DNA from: Nematostella vectensis
Taxonomy: Eukaryota; Cnidaria; Anthozoa; Actiniaria; Edwardsiidae
Assembly: GCF_932526225.1 (NCBI RefSeq)
Contig: NC_064043.1
Span: forward strand, 10,087,821-10,151,820
Length of the DNA: 64,000 nucleotides
Direction of reading: 5' to 3'
Part shown: positions 26,601-37,422 of the stretch, one piece after another
How positions within the stretch are numbered: position 1 is the first letter of the stretch
Layout: each line of letters starts with the position of its first letter
Translations under genes and position numbers: made by a program
Notes under the pieces: model-generated
Seen by the model: only the letters and a program-made list of their open reading frames with translations
Databases searched by the model: none
What the model was told of the DNA's origin: nothing

Positions 26601-27839
26601 CTGGAGACAGCGCCGGTGGAAATTATGATGAGATGCGTGGTAATTTGCCATTGAAGGCTAACGTCAGCTTGATGGTTCGTCATTATGTAGAAGTTCATTA
26701 TGTCAAGTTAGAAGATTTGTATGATGTCGCCAACTCGTTTCCACAGTTGGCAGAAGTAATGAGTGAGCAAATGACATTTACGCACGACTTCGGCAGATAT
26801 ATCTCGGTATGTACCCTATCAGTACTCCACCCCCTTAGCGCACCCCGCTCTAATCGCCTAATTGTCTTTCTTCGACTCTTTCTCGGCTTGCGTGAACAGC
26901 GTCTGCCGACCACCTATTGTTCGCATACCACACTATATATACCATTCCCCATCCGGCTCTAGTTGCTGTTCCTCCGAAAGGCTAACGCTCGCAACTACTC
27001 TGTTTTGACAGAAGCGTGAAAAATAATCATTTTATTCTTGTGTTGATGTTTTCCCACAATACATCAGGGCCTGGAAGGATGATCGCGGGGTTTGGACTAG
27101 ACTCTGCGCGGGATGCGAAAAACGCAAAAGACTTTTTAGGATGCAGTTATGCAGTTGATCCCAATAAATCGAGCATTTCAGGGAAAAAAATTCCGGCACT
27201 ACAAATTATCTACAGAAAGATTTGGTGCTTTTGTGCTTCAAAGAACAACTAACATTTCAGTTGATCGTAAAATTGTATGTACCTTAGTCTCGTGTTTCGC
27301 TTGGTCCGGGAGTGGGTTGTATGTACCTTAGTCTTGTGTTTCCCTAGGTCCGGGAGTGGGTTGTATGTAACTTAGTCTCGTGTTTCGCTTGGTCCGGGAG
27401 TGGGTTGTATGTAACTTAGTCTTGTGTTTCCCTAGGTCCAGGAGTGGGTTGTATGTAACTTAGTCTTATGTTTCCCTAGGTCCGGGAGTGGGTGTATGTA
27501 CCTTAGTCTTGTGTTTCCCTAGGTCCGGGGGTGGGTTGTATGTACCTTAGTCTTGTGTTTCCCTAGTTCCAGGAGTGGGTTGTATGTAACTTAGTCTTAT
27601 GTTTCCCTAGGTCCGGGAGTGGGTTGAGGTAAGGCCAAGACTCTGTACCGCTTTTTGTTTGTTAGTTTTTGTGATGCTTCAATTGAGCACAAGAAAGAAT
27701 AAAAAGGATGGAAGTAAAAGAGATACTTAATCACTATCACACGTTATGCATCACCAGTGTATTTTACGAAGCATGTACCACAAATCACGCCCTATTCACG
27801 AGAAGCCCATGTGTCGGTACCTCGATTAAAGGGACACCC

Positions 27840-27880
<41 letters not shown>

Positions 27881-29011
27881 AGACCAAAAATAGGATTGCA
27901 AACGTTCTATTGGATTGCTAGTCTGCCAAACTCTATATAAAAGGACACCTTCAGGAATGATAAAAACCATTCCAGAGCATTGACAGTCTGTGTAACTGGC
28001 CGTGAAGGCCTATAATCAAACAAACCCAAACTGCGGCTATAGAGATTACAATCAAAATGTGTCCGCAAATAAGGAGCTTAATGCACGTCTCCCCGTACCT
28101 GCACAGGGCCATAGCAAGGGGTAGGGATATGGGGGCATGCCCCACCAGCCCGCCCCCCCCAATATTTTCTAAAATTAAAAGGAAATGACCAGTAAGAGCA
28201 TGTCTGCCCCCTCAAATATTTTCTTAATGTTTCTGTATTCCCCCCTCCCCCGCGCACGTACCTTAGCTTACGTGGCCTAGTTTGCGTCTGTATTCCCTCC
28301 TCCCCCGCGCACGAACCTTAACGTGGCCTAGTTTGCATAAGATAAACCCTGCATCTTCTGACCAAGTGTATGAATCACCCATCACGCATTCTCATATACA
28401 AAACGGATTTTACTAAGATTCATATCAAATCGAAGCGAAAATGGCGTTTGATGCTAGCACGGCCTTTTCACTGCAGGAACCCGAATATTGAAAAGTTATT
28501 CAGGGACGCGTGTAATGAATATATTTTTTCAAGCTCATATCGAATTTTGAGATCGGGTATTCGTAATGAAGCTTTCGATTCACTCATTAGTGTTCATTAT
28601 TTGCAGGCGGAGTCAGGTCTAGTGGGCAATGTCCCGTGGTCAGCCTTAGTACTGAGTGCTCCTCTCGGCGTATCTACACTGAACGTGCCCTCAACGCCAT
28701 CCCAAGAAAGAATGGTAAAAGAAAGCAAGGCTAGCATTAGCAAGGATGACACGAACTCGAACACTTTATACGTAAACTCTAAAGCGGAAAACCCGGTGAA
28801 GTTACCTGGTAAAGCAAATGGAAGCACGAGAGCAAAGCATTATTCAGCGCCATGTGGCACGAAGCCGGATTTCAACGGAGTCTTGTGTAGAATTGACAGT
28901 CTGGATGAAAGACTAGTGAGAGTCGAGGACAGGCTGGAAGAGATTTTATTCCTTTTGAAGAAAAGTCGGAGCGATTCCAATGGAATGTTCAAAGAGTCTT
29001 CCTACCTATAA
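20668..29011 (+). CDS. Erg-type (KCNH) voltage-gated K+ channel lacking the eag/PAS domain, Erg-1 (7 exons)
   Basis: Exons are 20668-20745, 20852-21283, 23891-24284, 24834-25033, 25580-25832, 26598-26806 and 28607-29011, joining to 656 residues. The N-terminus (26 residues in exon 1, [10 protein letters not shown]...) leads straight into the S1 linker, so the eag domain of about 130 residues seen in human ERG is absent. S1 begins near 67 (FKAVWDW), S3 has [11 protein letters not shown]4 is 177-200 ([20 protein letters not shown]), the filter SIGFGN is 277-282, and S6 has [18 protein letters not shown], which is Erg-like rather than Eag or Elk. C-linker and cyclic-nucleotide-binding-homology domain follow (about 310-520). 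A predicted coiled coil ([20 protein letters not shown]) lies near the end. N249-T-S in the turret is a glycosylation sequon. Position 273 is Thr and 284 is Ala, where human ERG has Ser620 and Ser631. It probably forms tetramers in the plasma membrane. Confidence 0.95.
23325..23343. repeat. G run in Erg-1 intron 2
   Basis: An uninterrupted run of G (about 14 bases) ends at 23343. It is one of about twenty such G or C runs in the window. Confidence 0.8.
24375..24530. repeat. Low-complexity C/G-rich dispersed repeat fragment in Erg-1 intron 3
   Basis: CGCGTACACAGGGG and GCGCAACCCCCTTTGGCGGCC here resemble sequence in reverse orientation near 31952-31990 (ATTTGGCCGCC). A C run follows at 24511-24527. 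These look like remnants of one interspersed family. Confidence 0.45.
24713..24833. repeat. 60-bp tandem duplication before Erg-1 exon 4
   Basis: CCGTCCCATTTGATGTGACA plus the following CTTGCCTAGCTCTTAATGTC occurs twice with a period of 60. The second copy runs into the real acceptor TTTATTTTTAG at 24833; the first copy has TTTATTTTCCG in place of the AG. Confidence 0.9.
26361..26597 (+). repeat. Degenerate array of acceptor-like TGATTGACAG motifs before Erg-1 exon 6
   Basis: TGATTGACAG or a one-base variant ends at 26370, 26400, 26429, 26500, 26521 and 26575, and again at 26597, which is the real exon 6 acceptor. TGACGTA recurs between the first ones. Spacing is irregular (20-70 bp). Confidence 0.85.
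27270..27625. repeat. 44-bp minisatellite, about 8 copies, in Erg-1 intron 6
   Basis: The unit contains GTATGTACCTTAGTCT, GTGTTTCCCTAGGTCC and GGGAGTGGGTT. The variant TTTCGCTTGG replaces TTTCCCTAGG in some copies. Confidence 0.9.
27840..27879. repeat. 40-base uninterrupted C run
   Basis: This is the longest homopolymer in the window, in Erg-1 intron 6. The G-rich strand is in the template sense and could form quadruplex structure; the exact length is prone to assembly error. Confidence 0.9.
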
Positions 29012-29657
29012 GGATAAACGAGGACATAATGATCACAAAAAATTGAGTTAGGGATGAGTGAAACATCTGCAAAATACGCGCGTAACATCTATCGACCCCT
29101 CTCCCTTTGTTTCGTTTGGGGCCTTGTTCCGACGAGATGATTTATAAAAAGTATTTGATATCAAAAGCACAAGATGCGCCAAACCATGTAAAGACACGGA
29201 GTATCGTAGTTCCAGAAGCTGAATAGTACGACTATTAGAATTTCAAAGCCAACAATGAAATTATATATATAAGATTCTTCTTTTTGAGAATCTGGTAGAG
29301 TATTTAAAGAAAACGAAGAAGAAAAAGAGAGAAATTGGAAGGAAGAAAGCATGTAGCTCAAAAGCAAGCAAAATGGCTTCACCAAGTGTCGATACTTGGG
29401 TCTTTTAATTGGCAAAATTAAATCACTTTTGGCTCAATTAATGCATACCACAAACAAGCCGTCTACAAAGGACTTGAAATCAGTGATAAATGTTACAATA
29501 GTATAAATATACGAACACAAACACTTTTTCAAATTATATTTAGTTCTTATGAATTCTTATGAAAATTGCTAGGAACTACTTCATTTTGTGCGGTATTTCC
29601 AGCACACAAAATCATATATGAATTTCAAATTTGAACACAAGATAGCAAAGCATGCAC

Positions 29658-29663
29658 AATAAA
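29658..29663 (+). promoter_or_regulatory. Poly(A) signal of Erg-1
   Basis: AATAAA lies about 650 nt past the stop codon at 29009-29011. Nothing closer is canonical. Confidence 0.35.
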
Positions 29664-30257
29664 AGCAAATATAAATTTAAGTTACTGTTTAATTTAATTA
29701 AACCGTATATATAGGTGTTCAGTGTCGTCTTTATTTTCGAGGGAGGGGGGAGCCAATCAAAGGCCAATCAAAGGTCGGTAGGGTCGGAAGCTCTAGGATA
29801 TTGTACCAATCAAAAGCAAGGGTAAGCTTTCGAAGCTTAACGACAAAATCTAACCGCCCCTAATCAAACATATCCGCCACTAAACGATCATACCGATCGT
29901 GTGCGGAGGTATCTACAGAATCCTGAAGTTTAACAGTTAGCTGCGCCAAGTAAAAAAGACTGTTGTTTTGTGGGCGTGTCATTGTAAAATGCACGAAAAG
30001 CTAAACTACTGCAGATAGATTACTACTCGACCCCCTCTATTCATCAAATAGAAATCCCTCGCTTGTGTTGTATAATTTCGTACGATTTTTTTTACAGAAA
30101 TGACTTAGGAATAGGGAAGCTTAAACGCTTGCGTTTTTCTTGGAATTCCTGTGGTTTGCCATGAGGCAAGAAGGACTGGGGAGAACCAAACCAGAAAGGC
30201 GAGGGAGATAAATGAAAGGTTAAGGTAGGTTCGGTTGAAGTGAAAACAAAGAATTTC

Positions 30258-30291
30258 GCTGACGTTTCGAGCGCTAGTCCTTCGTCAGAGC
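30258..30291 (-). ncRNA. Hammerhead-like motif, possible Penelope-type element remnant
   Basis: On the minus strand the sequence contains GCT, then CTGACGA, a short stem-loop region, then GAAACGTC and AGC. The pieces match the hammerhead core (CUGANGA ... GAAA ... UH) with a three-pair stem I (GCU/AGC) and a minimal ACGU stem III. An extra A and a mismatch weaken stem II. Similar motifs are known from Penelope-like retroelements in many animals. No reverse transcriptase is visible nearby, so this would be a solo relic. Confidence 0.35.
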
Positions 30292-30429
30292 AGACTCGCC
30301 GGTTCCGAGCATATCATGAACCACAGGGACCCTGAAAAATGCCAGGGATTGAGAACTTTTTAATGATTTATTTGAATTTATTTTTGCATACTTCGCCTAT
30401 TCATGGTTAAAACTGGTACCAAAATTGTC

Positions 30430-30512
30430 TGCTTCTATGGAAACGCAATTTCAAATAGAAAACAAATGGCATGTAACAAATCAACGAAATACTGGCAACT
30501 TTTTCTCTAAGG
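30430..30512 (+). other. Possible 5' non-coding exon of the Cys-loop gene
   Basis: CTCTAAG followed by the donor GTAAGCAG at 30513 lies upstream of the coding start, and an acceptor-like CTACAG ends at 31123, ten bases before ATG 31133. The exon start is unknown. Confidence 0.25.
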
Positions 30513-30533
30513 TAAGCAGTTGTTTTTTCAACT

Positions 30534-30535
<2 letters not shown>

Positions 30536-30618
<83 letters not shown>
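30536..30618. repeat. (AT)n microsatellite
   Basis: About 41 uninterrupted AT units. The Ile-Tyr open frame across it is an artefact. Confidence 0.97.
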
Positions 30619-30621
<3 letters not shown>

Positions 30622-31132
30622 ACCGTGGTATAAAGCTTAAAATGCGCTATTGGGCGGTCTCTTGTGTATTACGTATTAGAAGTGCAAATTATTATCAAAG
30701 AAATTACCAGTCAACAAGTTCGATTTAATAACCGAGAGAGGAGAACTGTCTTGCGAAAAAAAATGAAAACTTCCTGCAACCTGCAACCTGCAAACGCCTG
30801 AATTTCCAGAACGCATTTGCTAAAGACAACAACCATTTGATAATCGACTTATACAATGGCATAATATTTGTTTGGTGACTACAATTTCTTTCTTTTTGTT
30901 TACGTTTTTGTTTTCGTGCATTTAGTTATCAATTCAGCGCGAAAGTGCTAGATGAATAATAAAATAAGATCGTGCCAATGTTATTGCAAAATGCAGGCGA
31001 GAACGATCGCTAGTTTTTCTTTTTTTCGGAGAGTTTCATTTGCTTTCAAATTCAACACTGCCAGACTTTTCTTTTCTTTTCTTTTTTATTTTTTGTATAG
31101 AAATGAAACCATAAATTCTACAGGGAAGTGCG

Positions 31133-34100
31133 ATGACCGCTTTGGTCGGAATTGTGCTTGCCGTCATGTACTGGTCAGCGGCTTTTCAAGGTAGTGAGTT
31201 ATTTACCACATGAAGCCTGATTTTTTATTGCAACCGACTTGACATGGATGATTTCTTCTTGACAGATGCAAACGGGAGAAACGTGCACGAATACGCGCTC
31301 ACTAAGAAACTGTTTAATGAAGGGGAGCATTCGCATCCACACTCCGAACTTAAGCCAATCAACGTGAGCGTCGGGTTTTCAATAAGGAACTTAAAATACA
31401 TGGTGAGCAGTCCTACATGAAGTAGTACCGTATATTGTTAAATATAGGGAATAATAGGCCAATATTTCATTCGCACCAATTTTTTGTGTGATCCCGCTTC
31501 CAGATGGGTAAAACCATCACGCAACCCGCGTGTCATCCCGCGTCCCGAAGAGGGATGGTATATCCCACACACTAGAGCCCGACGGCGGGTTAAATCTTAA
31601 GTTTCTTATCTCGCATTCTTAAAAGATGGGTATATTTGCATCGCGTTACAAAGTTATTTTTTTTTCTGTAGCGAGCACTTGGGGCCAAATCCTGCTCTCT
31701 TTCTCTTAGCTTGATACAGACAACTAAGTAATACAAGAAGTTTTGCTGGACCGACTACTAGATTTTGTGTGATCTCGAATCCCGCATAATACAGAAGGGT
31801 ACTTTACTGAGGAATATATCAGTGTAAATGTGGTAATTTTTTCCAGGACGTCAAAAAAGGAGAGATAGCGCTTAACGTATGGATGAGTTTTGTAAGTTTC
31901 TTTTACCTCACTTCCTTAGTGCGACGCGCGCTACAGTGGCTCACAGTTGCGTACCCTCCCCTCCCCCTTATTTGGCCGCCAAATATACCATCCTTTCTCA
32001 ATATAATAACTGCGCACCCCTCATTTAGTCCTGAGTAAACTTTTTAGGGGGATCCTTATTGGCTTACTTCACAAAAATATGAAGGTGGCCACTGTAGCTG
32101 GCGTCGTATCAGATAGCACGTTTCTTGCATCCTTTAGCTTACTTCACAAAACTGTCAAGGTGGCCACGGTAGCGCGCATCGTTTCAGATAGTACGTTCCT
32201 CGCATTCTTATTGGCTAACCTCCCAAAACTTTCTAGGTAGCCACGGTAGCGTTAAAAAAGAACCACCGCAGTAACGTATCTAGGGGGAGGGTTTAGGTGG
32301 TTTGAGCCCCCCTTTGGGCTGCCAGAAAGCCACATGTACCAATACCCCCTTCCCCCTTTGCCCGTGAGCCACCCCCCCCCCCCCCCCGCTTTAGTGAAAA
32401 GCTAAATCTGCCCCTGTCATCCTTATAAGGCGGTTTGTTATCCACGACTTCACCTTATAAGGCGGTTTGTTATCCACGACTTCACCTTATAAGGCGGTTT
32501 GTTATCCACGACTTCACCTTATAAGGCGGTTTGTTATCCACGACTTCACCTTATAAGGCGGTTTGTTATTCACGACTTCACCTTATAAGGCGGTTTGTTA
32601 TCCACGACTTCACCTTATAAGGCGGTTTGTTATCCACGACTTCACCTTATAAGGCGGTTTGTTATCCACGACTTCACCTTATAAGGCGGTTTGTTATCCA
32701 CGACTTCACTTGCGGGAGTGGTTCTAGCTAATGGAGATACTTATTATTGTGTCTTCTTCTTTGTTCAGCTGTGGAAAGACCCACGTCTCACATGGAACCC
32801 AACGGAATTCGGAAACATAAGTTATTTGACTATGAAGGTGGATAAAATCTGGAGCCCGGATATGATGTTAACGTTAGCGTGAGTTGCACGAAGGTGTTAT
32901 TACTAATTCATTTACACCCAATTTGTTATCTTCTCTTCATTTTTTATAGCCACTGCTATATACATCAAGCTGGGCTAATTGTTTTCAGGAAATACATTGG
33001 CACACATATGGCTCCTGCTTTATTTTTATTTATGGTACCTAAAAGCAAAAGAAAATCCCCCTCCTACAAGAAATCATGGATTCGACCAATTCGCCCATGA
33101 CCAATCATCATCATGTCATTGGCAAATCGCGGACAATTCTAAAAACTCATTAAATGATTTTAACGCAACAACATGATAACAATAGTATTGAGATAAAAGA
33201 TCCATATATGTAATATTATCAGGGATTATAAGATTACTGATAATCTATTGTCGCAACGTATGTACAATAAGATGACAATATATCTCTAATCTCCTAATTA
33301 GATCTCTTTTTTGTATGTAAAAATTTTCAGAACTGGAAAGATTGTAGAATTTGTGAGAGACATTCCAGGCAGTTTGGAGTTTAGAGCCATCATAACCCAC
33401 GAAGGTTTAGTGAAAATATTCCAACCAACGTCCATCTCGACAACCTGTGAAGTCAACATCGCTTTCTACCCGTTTGACGAGCATACGTGTTTCATTGAGA
33501 TCGGTCCTTGGTCTATGAACACTGCCGCAGTGAATGTGATCTCCATGGGCCTCATTTTGACAGACTACTCTACTCATAACGAATGGAATCTCAGCCCGCT
33601 GGAAATTAGGAAAAAAGAATTCTACGATCAGTGTTGTCCCGGACCCTATGGGTACATATCTTTCCCTCTACTTCTGTCAAGGCGACCGCTGTTTAGAACG
33701 ATTAACTACGTCTTTCCGGCCATTAATATCGCTGTGTTGTCTCTCCTGGTTTTTCTTATTCCTCCCGAAGTTGGCAAAAGCATGGGTACGTAACCCCAAG
33801 AGGTAGGAGACAAAAATGTCACAAGCCCCCCCCCCCCCCCCCCCAGCCCCCTCACCCCCACGCACAAAGTTTACCTTTTTTCTTTGTCCCCATAAGCTTA
33901 TCAGAACCTGATGTTAAACATGTGCCATGACACAATGCTTTCTGTCGTTACGTGATCATGTGACGCGTGCTGACGGATCCAGCAAGAGAGAGCACCCGCA
34001 CAAGACCTTTGGGTCTCTGCGCATGCCGTCACAAAGCATACCGTTTGACGTGCTGTGCTACATGATGTAGCGTGACATAATATGACGTGACGAGATGTGA

Positions 34101-35498
34101 TGTGACGTGATGTGTGACCAGTCACGCTATTTATCACATGCTGAAGCCTAGCGTGAAAACAATACGTGTTGTAGCATAAGGTGATGTGTTTAACTCTTGT
34201 CATGTGATTCCATGACGTTTGCGTGACGCTCAGTAACGTGATGTGTTGAGGGATTTAACACGAAATGCCTTGTGCTTGCTTGCCATGCATTCATAGATTA
34301 TTTTTGTCGTTTTAGAGGCTGGTATCAACCTGTTGCTGAGCCTGTCCGTGTACCTTCTGCTTGTTAACTCCAAGATGCCAAGTACCTCGCTCACTTTCCC
34401 TCTCCTGACAAAATTCTACGCATGCGCCATCTTCATTCTCGTCATCTCCATGTGCTGTTCGAGTTGTGTGTACGCACTTTACTTCATGAACCCGTCAGGA
34501 TGGGACCTCTATCACATGCCGCCTGTTTTACAGGTATAAAAAACTAGTTAAACTAGTTTAAGGGTACCATCTCTATTCTCGTCATCCCCATGCGCTGCTC
34601 GAGTTTCGTGTACGCACTTTACTTCACGAACCCGTCAGGATGGGACCTCTATCACATGCCGCCTGTTTTACAGCTATTAAAAACTAGTTAAACTAGTTTA
34701 AGGGTACCATCTTCATTCTCGTCATCTCCCATCGCTGTTTCGAGTTGCGTGTAGGTACTTTCCTGGAGAATTTGACCTAAATTTCATTTGACACCTGTGT
34801 TGAAATCCGGGAAAAAAAAAAACCGCAGCGATATTCTCATAGGTCATCAAAATCGGCTATTTCTAGAATTTCTAATTACCGCTATGAAGATGAACTAATG
34901 AGCTTGCTTTGCTTTCCAGGTGATGATTTTTGATTGGCTAGGACCGTTGGTTCGATACCCGTACAGACCCCCAAACAGATATCCATACAAACCCCTCAAA
35001 CGCTCAAAAATTACTCCGACTGTCATCAATGTCGCCACAAGTTCCCAAACAAATATCACTGATGTAAACAGTATATCCAAGAAGCAATACACGGAGCAAG
35101 TAAACGACCTTAAACCTGATGACTCGGGCTTATGTGCGCATGCGCAGGAGGCAGTCGAGAAAGAGGATCGTGATGAGAAGAGGAGTAGTAGAGCCCGATC
35201 AAGTGAGTCAACTGGAATTCAAAAGGGTGACAAGGAAGTCACTGATGCTGAAAAAGAGACAGATTTAGGCACTGGTAGCAGTGGTCCATCACTGGCTGTA
35301 TTGTCAAACCCGAGAGACCTCGATGTTTCTCTCGAGTTCATAGCTGAGCACTCGAGACGGGAAGCGCAAAGGCGGGAAAACCATGAGTACTGGCAAGCGG
35401 CCTCCATGATCGTCAGCCGTGTTTGCGTGGTTCTCCTCGTAATCAGCATAGTCGCGTCTTTCTTGGCTTGTTTCATGCTTTCTCCACGGCTAAGATAG
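31133..35498 (+). CDS. Nicotinic-receptor-like Cys-loop ligand-gated channel subunit, alpha type (7 exons)
   Basis: Exons are 31133-31190, 31266-31402, 31847-31891, 32769-32878, 33331-33785, 34316-34533 and 34920-35498, joining in phase to 533 residues. Residues 1-19 look like a signal peptide. The ligand-binding domain has the nicotinic landmarks: WMSFLWKDPRLTW (loop D), WSPDMML (loop A), a Cys-loop C156-x13-C170 (CEVNIAFYPFDEHTC), W177 (loop B) and the adjacent C218-C219 of loop C that define alpha subunits. M1 is about 241-260, M2 about 267-288 (LLLSLSVYLLLV), M3 about 301-325, and M4 near the C-terminus. The M3-M4 loop ends in a charged helix (EFIAEHSRREAQRREN) as in nicotinic receptors. 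The pore mouth is odd: K266 stands at -1' and E269 at 2'. It likely forms pentamers in the plasma membrane; the ligand is unknown. Confidence 0.95.
32055..32250. repeat. About 77-bp tandem repeat, 2.5 copies
   Basis: GGCTTACTTCACAAAA ... GGTGGCCACTGTAGC ... CAGATAGCACGTT recurs at about 32062, 32140 and 32215, with divergence between copies. It lies in intron 3 of the Cys-loop gene. Confidence 0.75.
32270..32410. repeat. Dispersed repeat fragment with C run
   Basis: AACGTATCTAGGGGG at the left, then a C run at about 32369-32387 and GAAAAGCTAAATCTGCCCC. A relative of the right part (C run then AAAAAGCTAGATCTTCCC) lies at 49605-49640. It is probably a degraded interspersed element. Confidence 0.45.
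32420..32709. repeat. 32-bp minisatellite, 9 nearly identical copies
   Basis: The unit contains CTTATAAGGCGGTTTGTTAT followed by CCACGACTTCAC. Copies are almost perfect; one has ATT for ATC. It ends 60 bp before the acceptor of Cys-loop exon 4. There are no unique spacers, so it is not a CRISPR array. Confidence 0.97.
34564..34770 (+). pseudogene. Decayed tandem copies of the 3' part of Cys-loop exon 6
   Basis: A 140-bp unit starting at exon 6 position 34428 (CATCTTCATTCTCGTCAT) and running through the donor into the intron is repeated at 34568 and, in part, at 34708. In the second copy the coding bases are still similar (TCACATGCCGCCTGTTTTAC), but the donor CAG|GTATAA has become CAGCTATTAA. 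The third copy stops after GTGTAGGTAC. Confidence 0.85.
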
Positions 35499-36480
35499 TG
35501 AGCCAATCAGAGTAACATTAAAGGAGTTACCCGTGCCCTCATTGGCCTTCTTGTAAGCCAGTCCTATGATACTGCGCATGCCATGATTGGTCTCCTCATG
35601 GTTACATAGTCGCGTCTTTCTTGGCTTGTTTCATGCGTAACGTTAACGATGTTTCGCGTGTCCTGATTGGTCTTATCGGAAGCCAATCAAAGCCCCGTTG
35701 AAAAGAGAATCATAGAAACTCTATGATAGCACTGTGTGCCATGATTGGTCTTTTTGTGATAGTTATGTTTCATGGGTTCTTCCATGCTATTTAATAGTAA
35801 TCCAATCAGAGGACTGTTTGGGGAACAACTACGCATTCGCCGATTTATCGTCTCCTGTATGTTTCAGCAAAGTCTCGTCTTTTTTGCAAATAAAAGACGA
35901 GTGAACATAACAAATGGTGCGTTGATTTGGTCACGAAGCAGATTGCAACTACGCATTCGCCGATTTATCGTCTCCTGTATGTTCCAGCAAAGTCTCGTCT
36001 TTTTTGCAAATAAAAGACGAGTGAACATAACAAATGGTGCGTTGATTTGGTCACGAAGCAGATTGCAATTTAGATGCTTGCAAATGCTTGTAAATAACTC
36101 GTTGTCGTCTTGTCTGAGTTGTGCAGAATTAAAAACATTGATATACAATTAATGGACTAAATTCGACTCGTTGAAAAGGCGAGCTTAGTTACTAGATGGA
36201 AATGCGCTATATGAAGCTGAAATGGATAGGAGAGGCGAAAAAAAATCCTGATAAAAGTATCTCATTAAAAGAATGCAATTCTAATTATTCCAAGGTATTT
36301 ATAGCACACGTTCCGCTCACTGTAGCTATGTAAGGATTCCTGGTCTCCAAAACCTGAATAATTTGCATAGTCTCTCGACTGTCGGATTGGTTGCGCTCAA
36401 ACAAACTGCCGCGGTAGTTTCTGCCAATATTTTATTTGGATTTCGTACCAAGTCAAGTTAGAGCGAACTCTTTCGATCTC
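35499..36480. other. Intergenic region between Cys-loop gene and GPCR
   Basis: It is notable for seven GATTGG/CCAATC boxes between 35503 and 35811 and for the tandem duplication at 35826-36066. No coding sequence is supported; the open frames over the duplication are artefacts. Confidence 0.5.
35826..36066. repeat. 120-bp tandem duplication with an internal hairpin, after the Cys-loop gene
   Basis: CAACTACGCATTCGCCGATT ... CACGAAGCAGATTG occurs twice with a period of 120. Each copy has a hairpin (TCGTCTTTT, loop, AAAAGACGA) with an AATAAA inside (35889-35894 in the first copy), which could serve as a poly(A) signal for the Cys-loop gene. Confidence 0.9.
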
Positions 36481-36488
36481 TTTCCCAG
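36430..36488 (+). other. Possible 5' non-coding exon of the GPCR gene
   Basis: CTCTTTCCCAG followed by GTAAGG places a consensus donor after 36488. The coding exon begins at an acceptor at 37410, 13 bases before its ATG. The paralogous pseudogene has the same layout, with a donor after 39943. Confidence 0.35.
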
Positions 36489-37422
36489 GTAAGGATTTCG
36501 AAAAGCATGAAAATCGTTATATGGTGGGACGATTCATAGAGGGGGAAAGGACAGATTTTTTTATTCTAATCTATTATAATTCTTTTTGCTTGGATGTCAA
36601 GGAAATGCTCGGTAGAGCTTTTGATATGAAATAGCTGGATTTTCTTTTTGTTTTGATCAAAAGTGAGAACACTTGAGTGTTAAAATCATTTGAGCTTGGC
36701 TATCAATAATCCATTTTTTGTTTCCGATTTCAAATTTAGTTCATTCCACTTACCAGGGGACTTTTTTCACTCAAAATTCACGTTTTTTTGTCCATTGCAT
36801 CGGGATGTGTAGCAAAAAAACCTGTTCGCGAGAAGTCGTAACGGAAGTGAAATCGTAACCAAATTCTCTGTCTCGAGTGTGCATTCAGAGTATAATAACA
36901 CGTTGTTGCCTTCTTTTTAGTTGTTGTTTATCTTTAGCTGACTGCCATCAAGCCAAGGTTATCCTATCTTGGATGAGACAACAAAACTTTCTTGACAATA
37001 CTCGTATCTAGGTATATTTTATTCTGATCGATGCTAATCGCCACAATTACAAATTATTAAGCAATGCCTTTTTCTTTGTCTCAAATCTTTCCTCTGACTA
37101 TAAATTGCAGATCATCTATATATGCCCCTCGCTACCAACTGACTTATCTTCCTTTGTGTCTCACATCTTTCTCACCGTTTGCACGTGTATTTCTCGTGTA
37201 GTATATCATTTCAGTGGCGGATGATTAGCATATGTAAGAGATTTCTCCTCCCCCCCCCCCTCCCTCTTGTGTTAGCAGGGGAAAATGTCATAGGCACACA
37301 GACAATTTCTTTTGGTACATGCCCCTATCTATGTCTATTGTCACTTGGGTAACCCCCCCCCCCACCCCCTTCCCTCGCCACAAATTGAATTGTCTCCCTT
37401 GTCTCCCAGAATTCCTTTCGCT

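Noticed and set aside
27066-27081. Acceptor CATCAG at 27067 as the start of the last Erg-1 exon
   Set aside because: In the required phase it reads four codons and a stop, whereas the acceptor at 28606 gives 134 residues ending in a coiled coil like that of Erg-2.
32420-32709. Could the 32-bp array be a CRISPR array or promoter array
   Set aside because: There are no spacers; it is a plain minisatellite within an intron.
37312-37422. Upstream start of the GPCR frame at 37312
   Set aside because: The frame there crosses poly-C sequence and lies before a consensus acceptor at 37409; the paralogue has the same acceptor-then-ATG layout.
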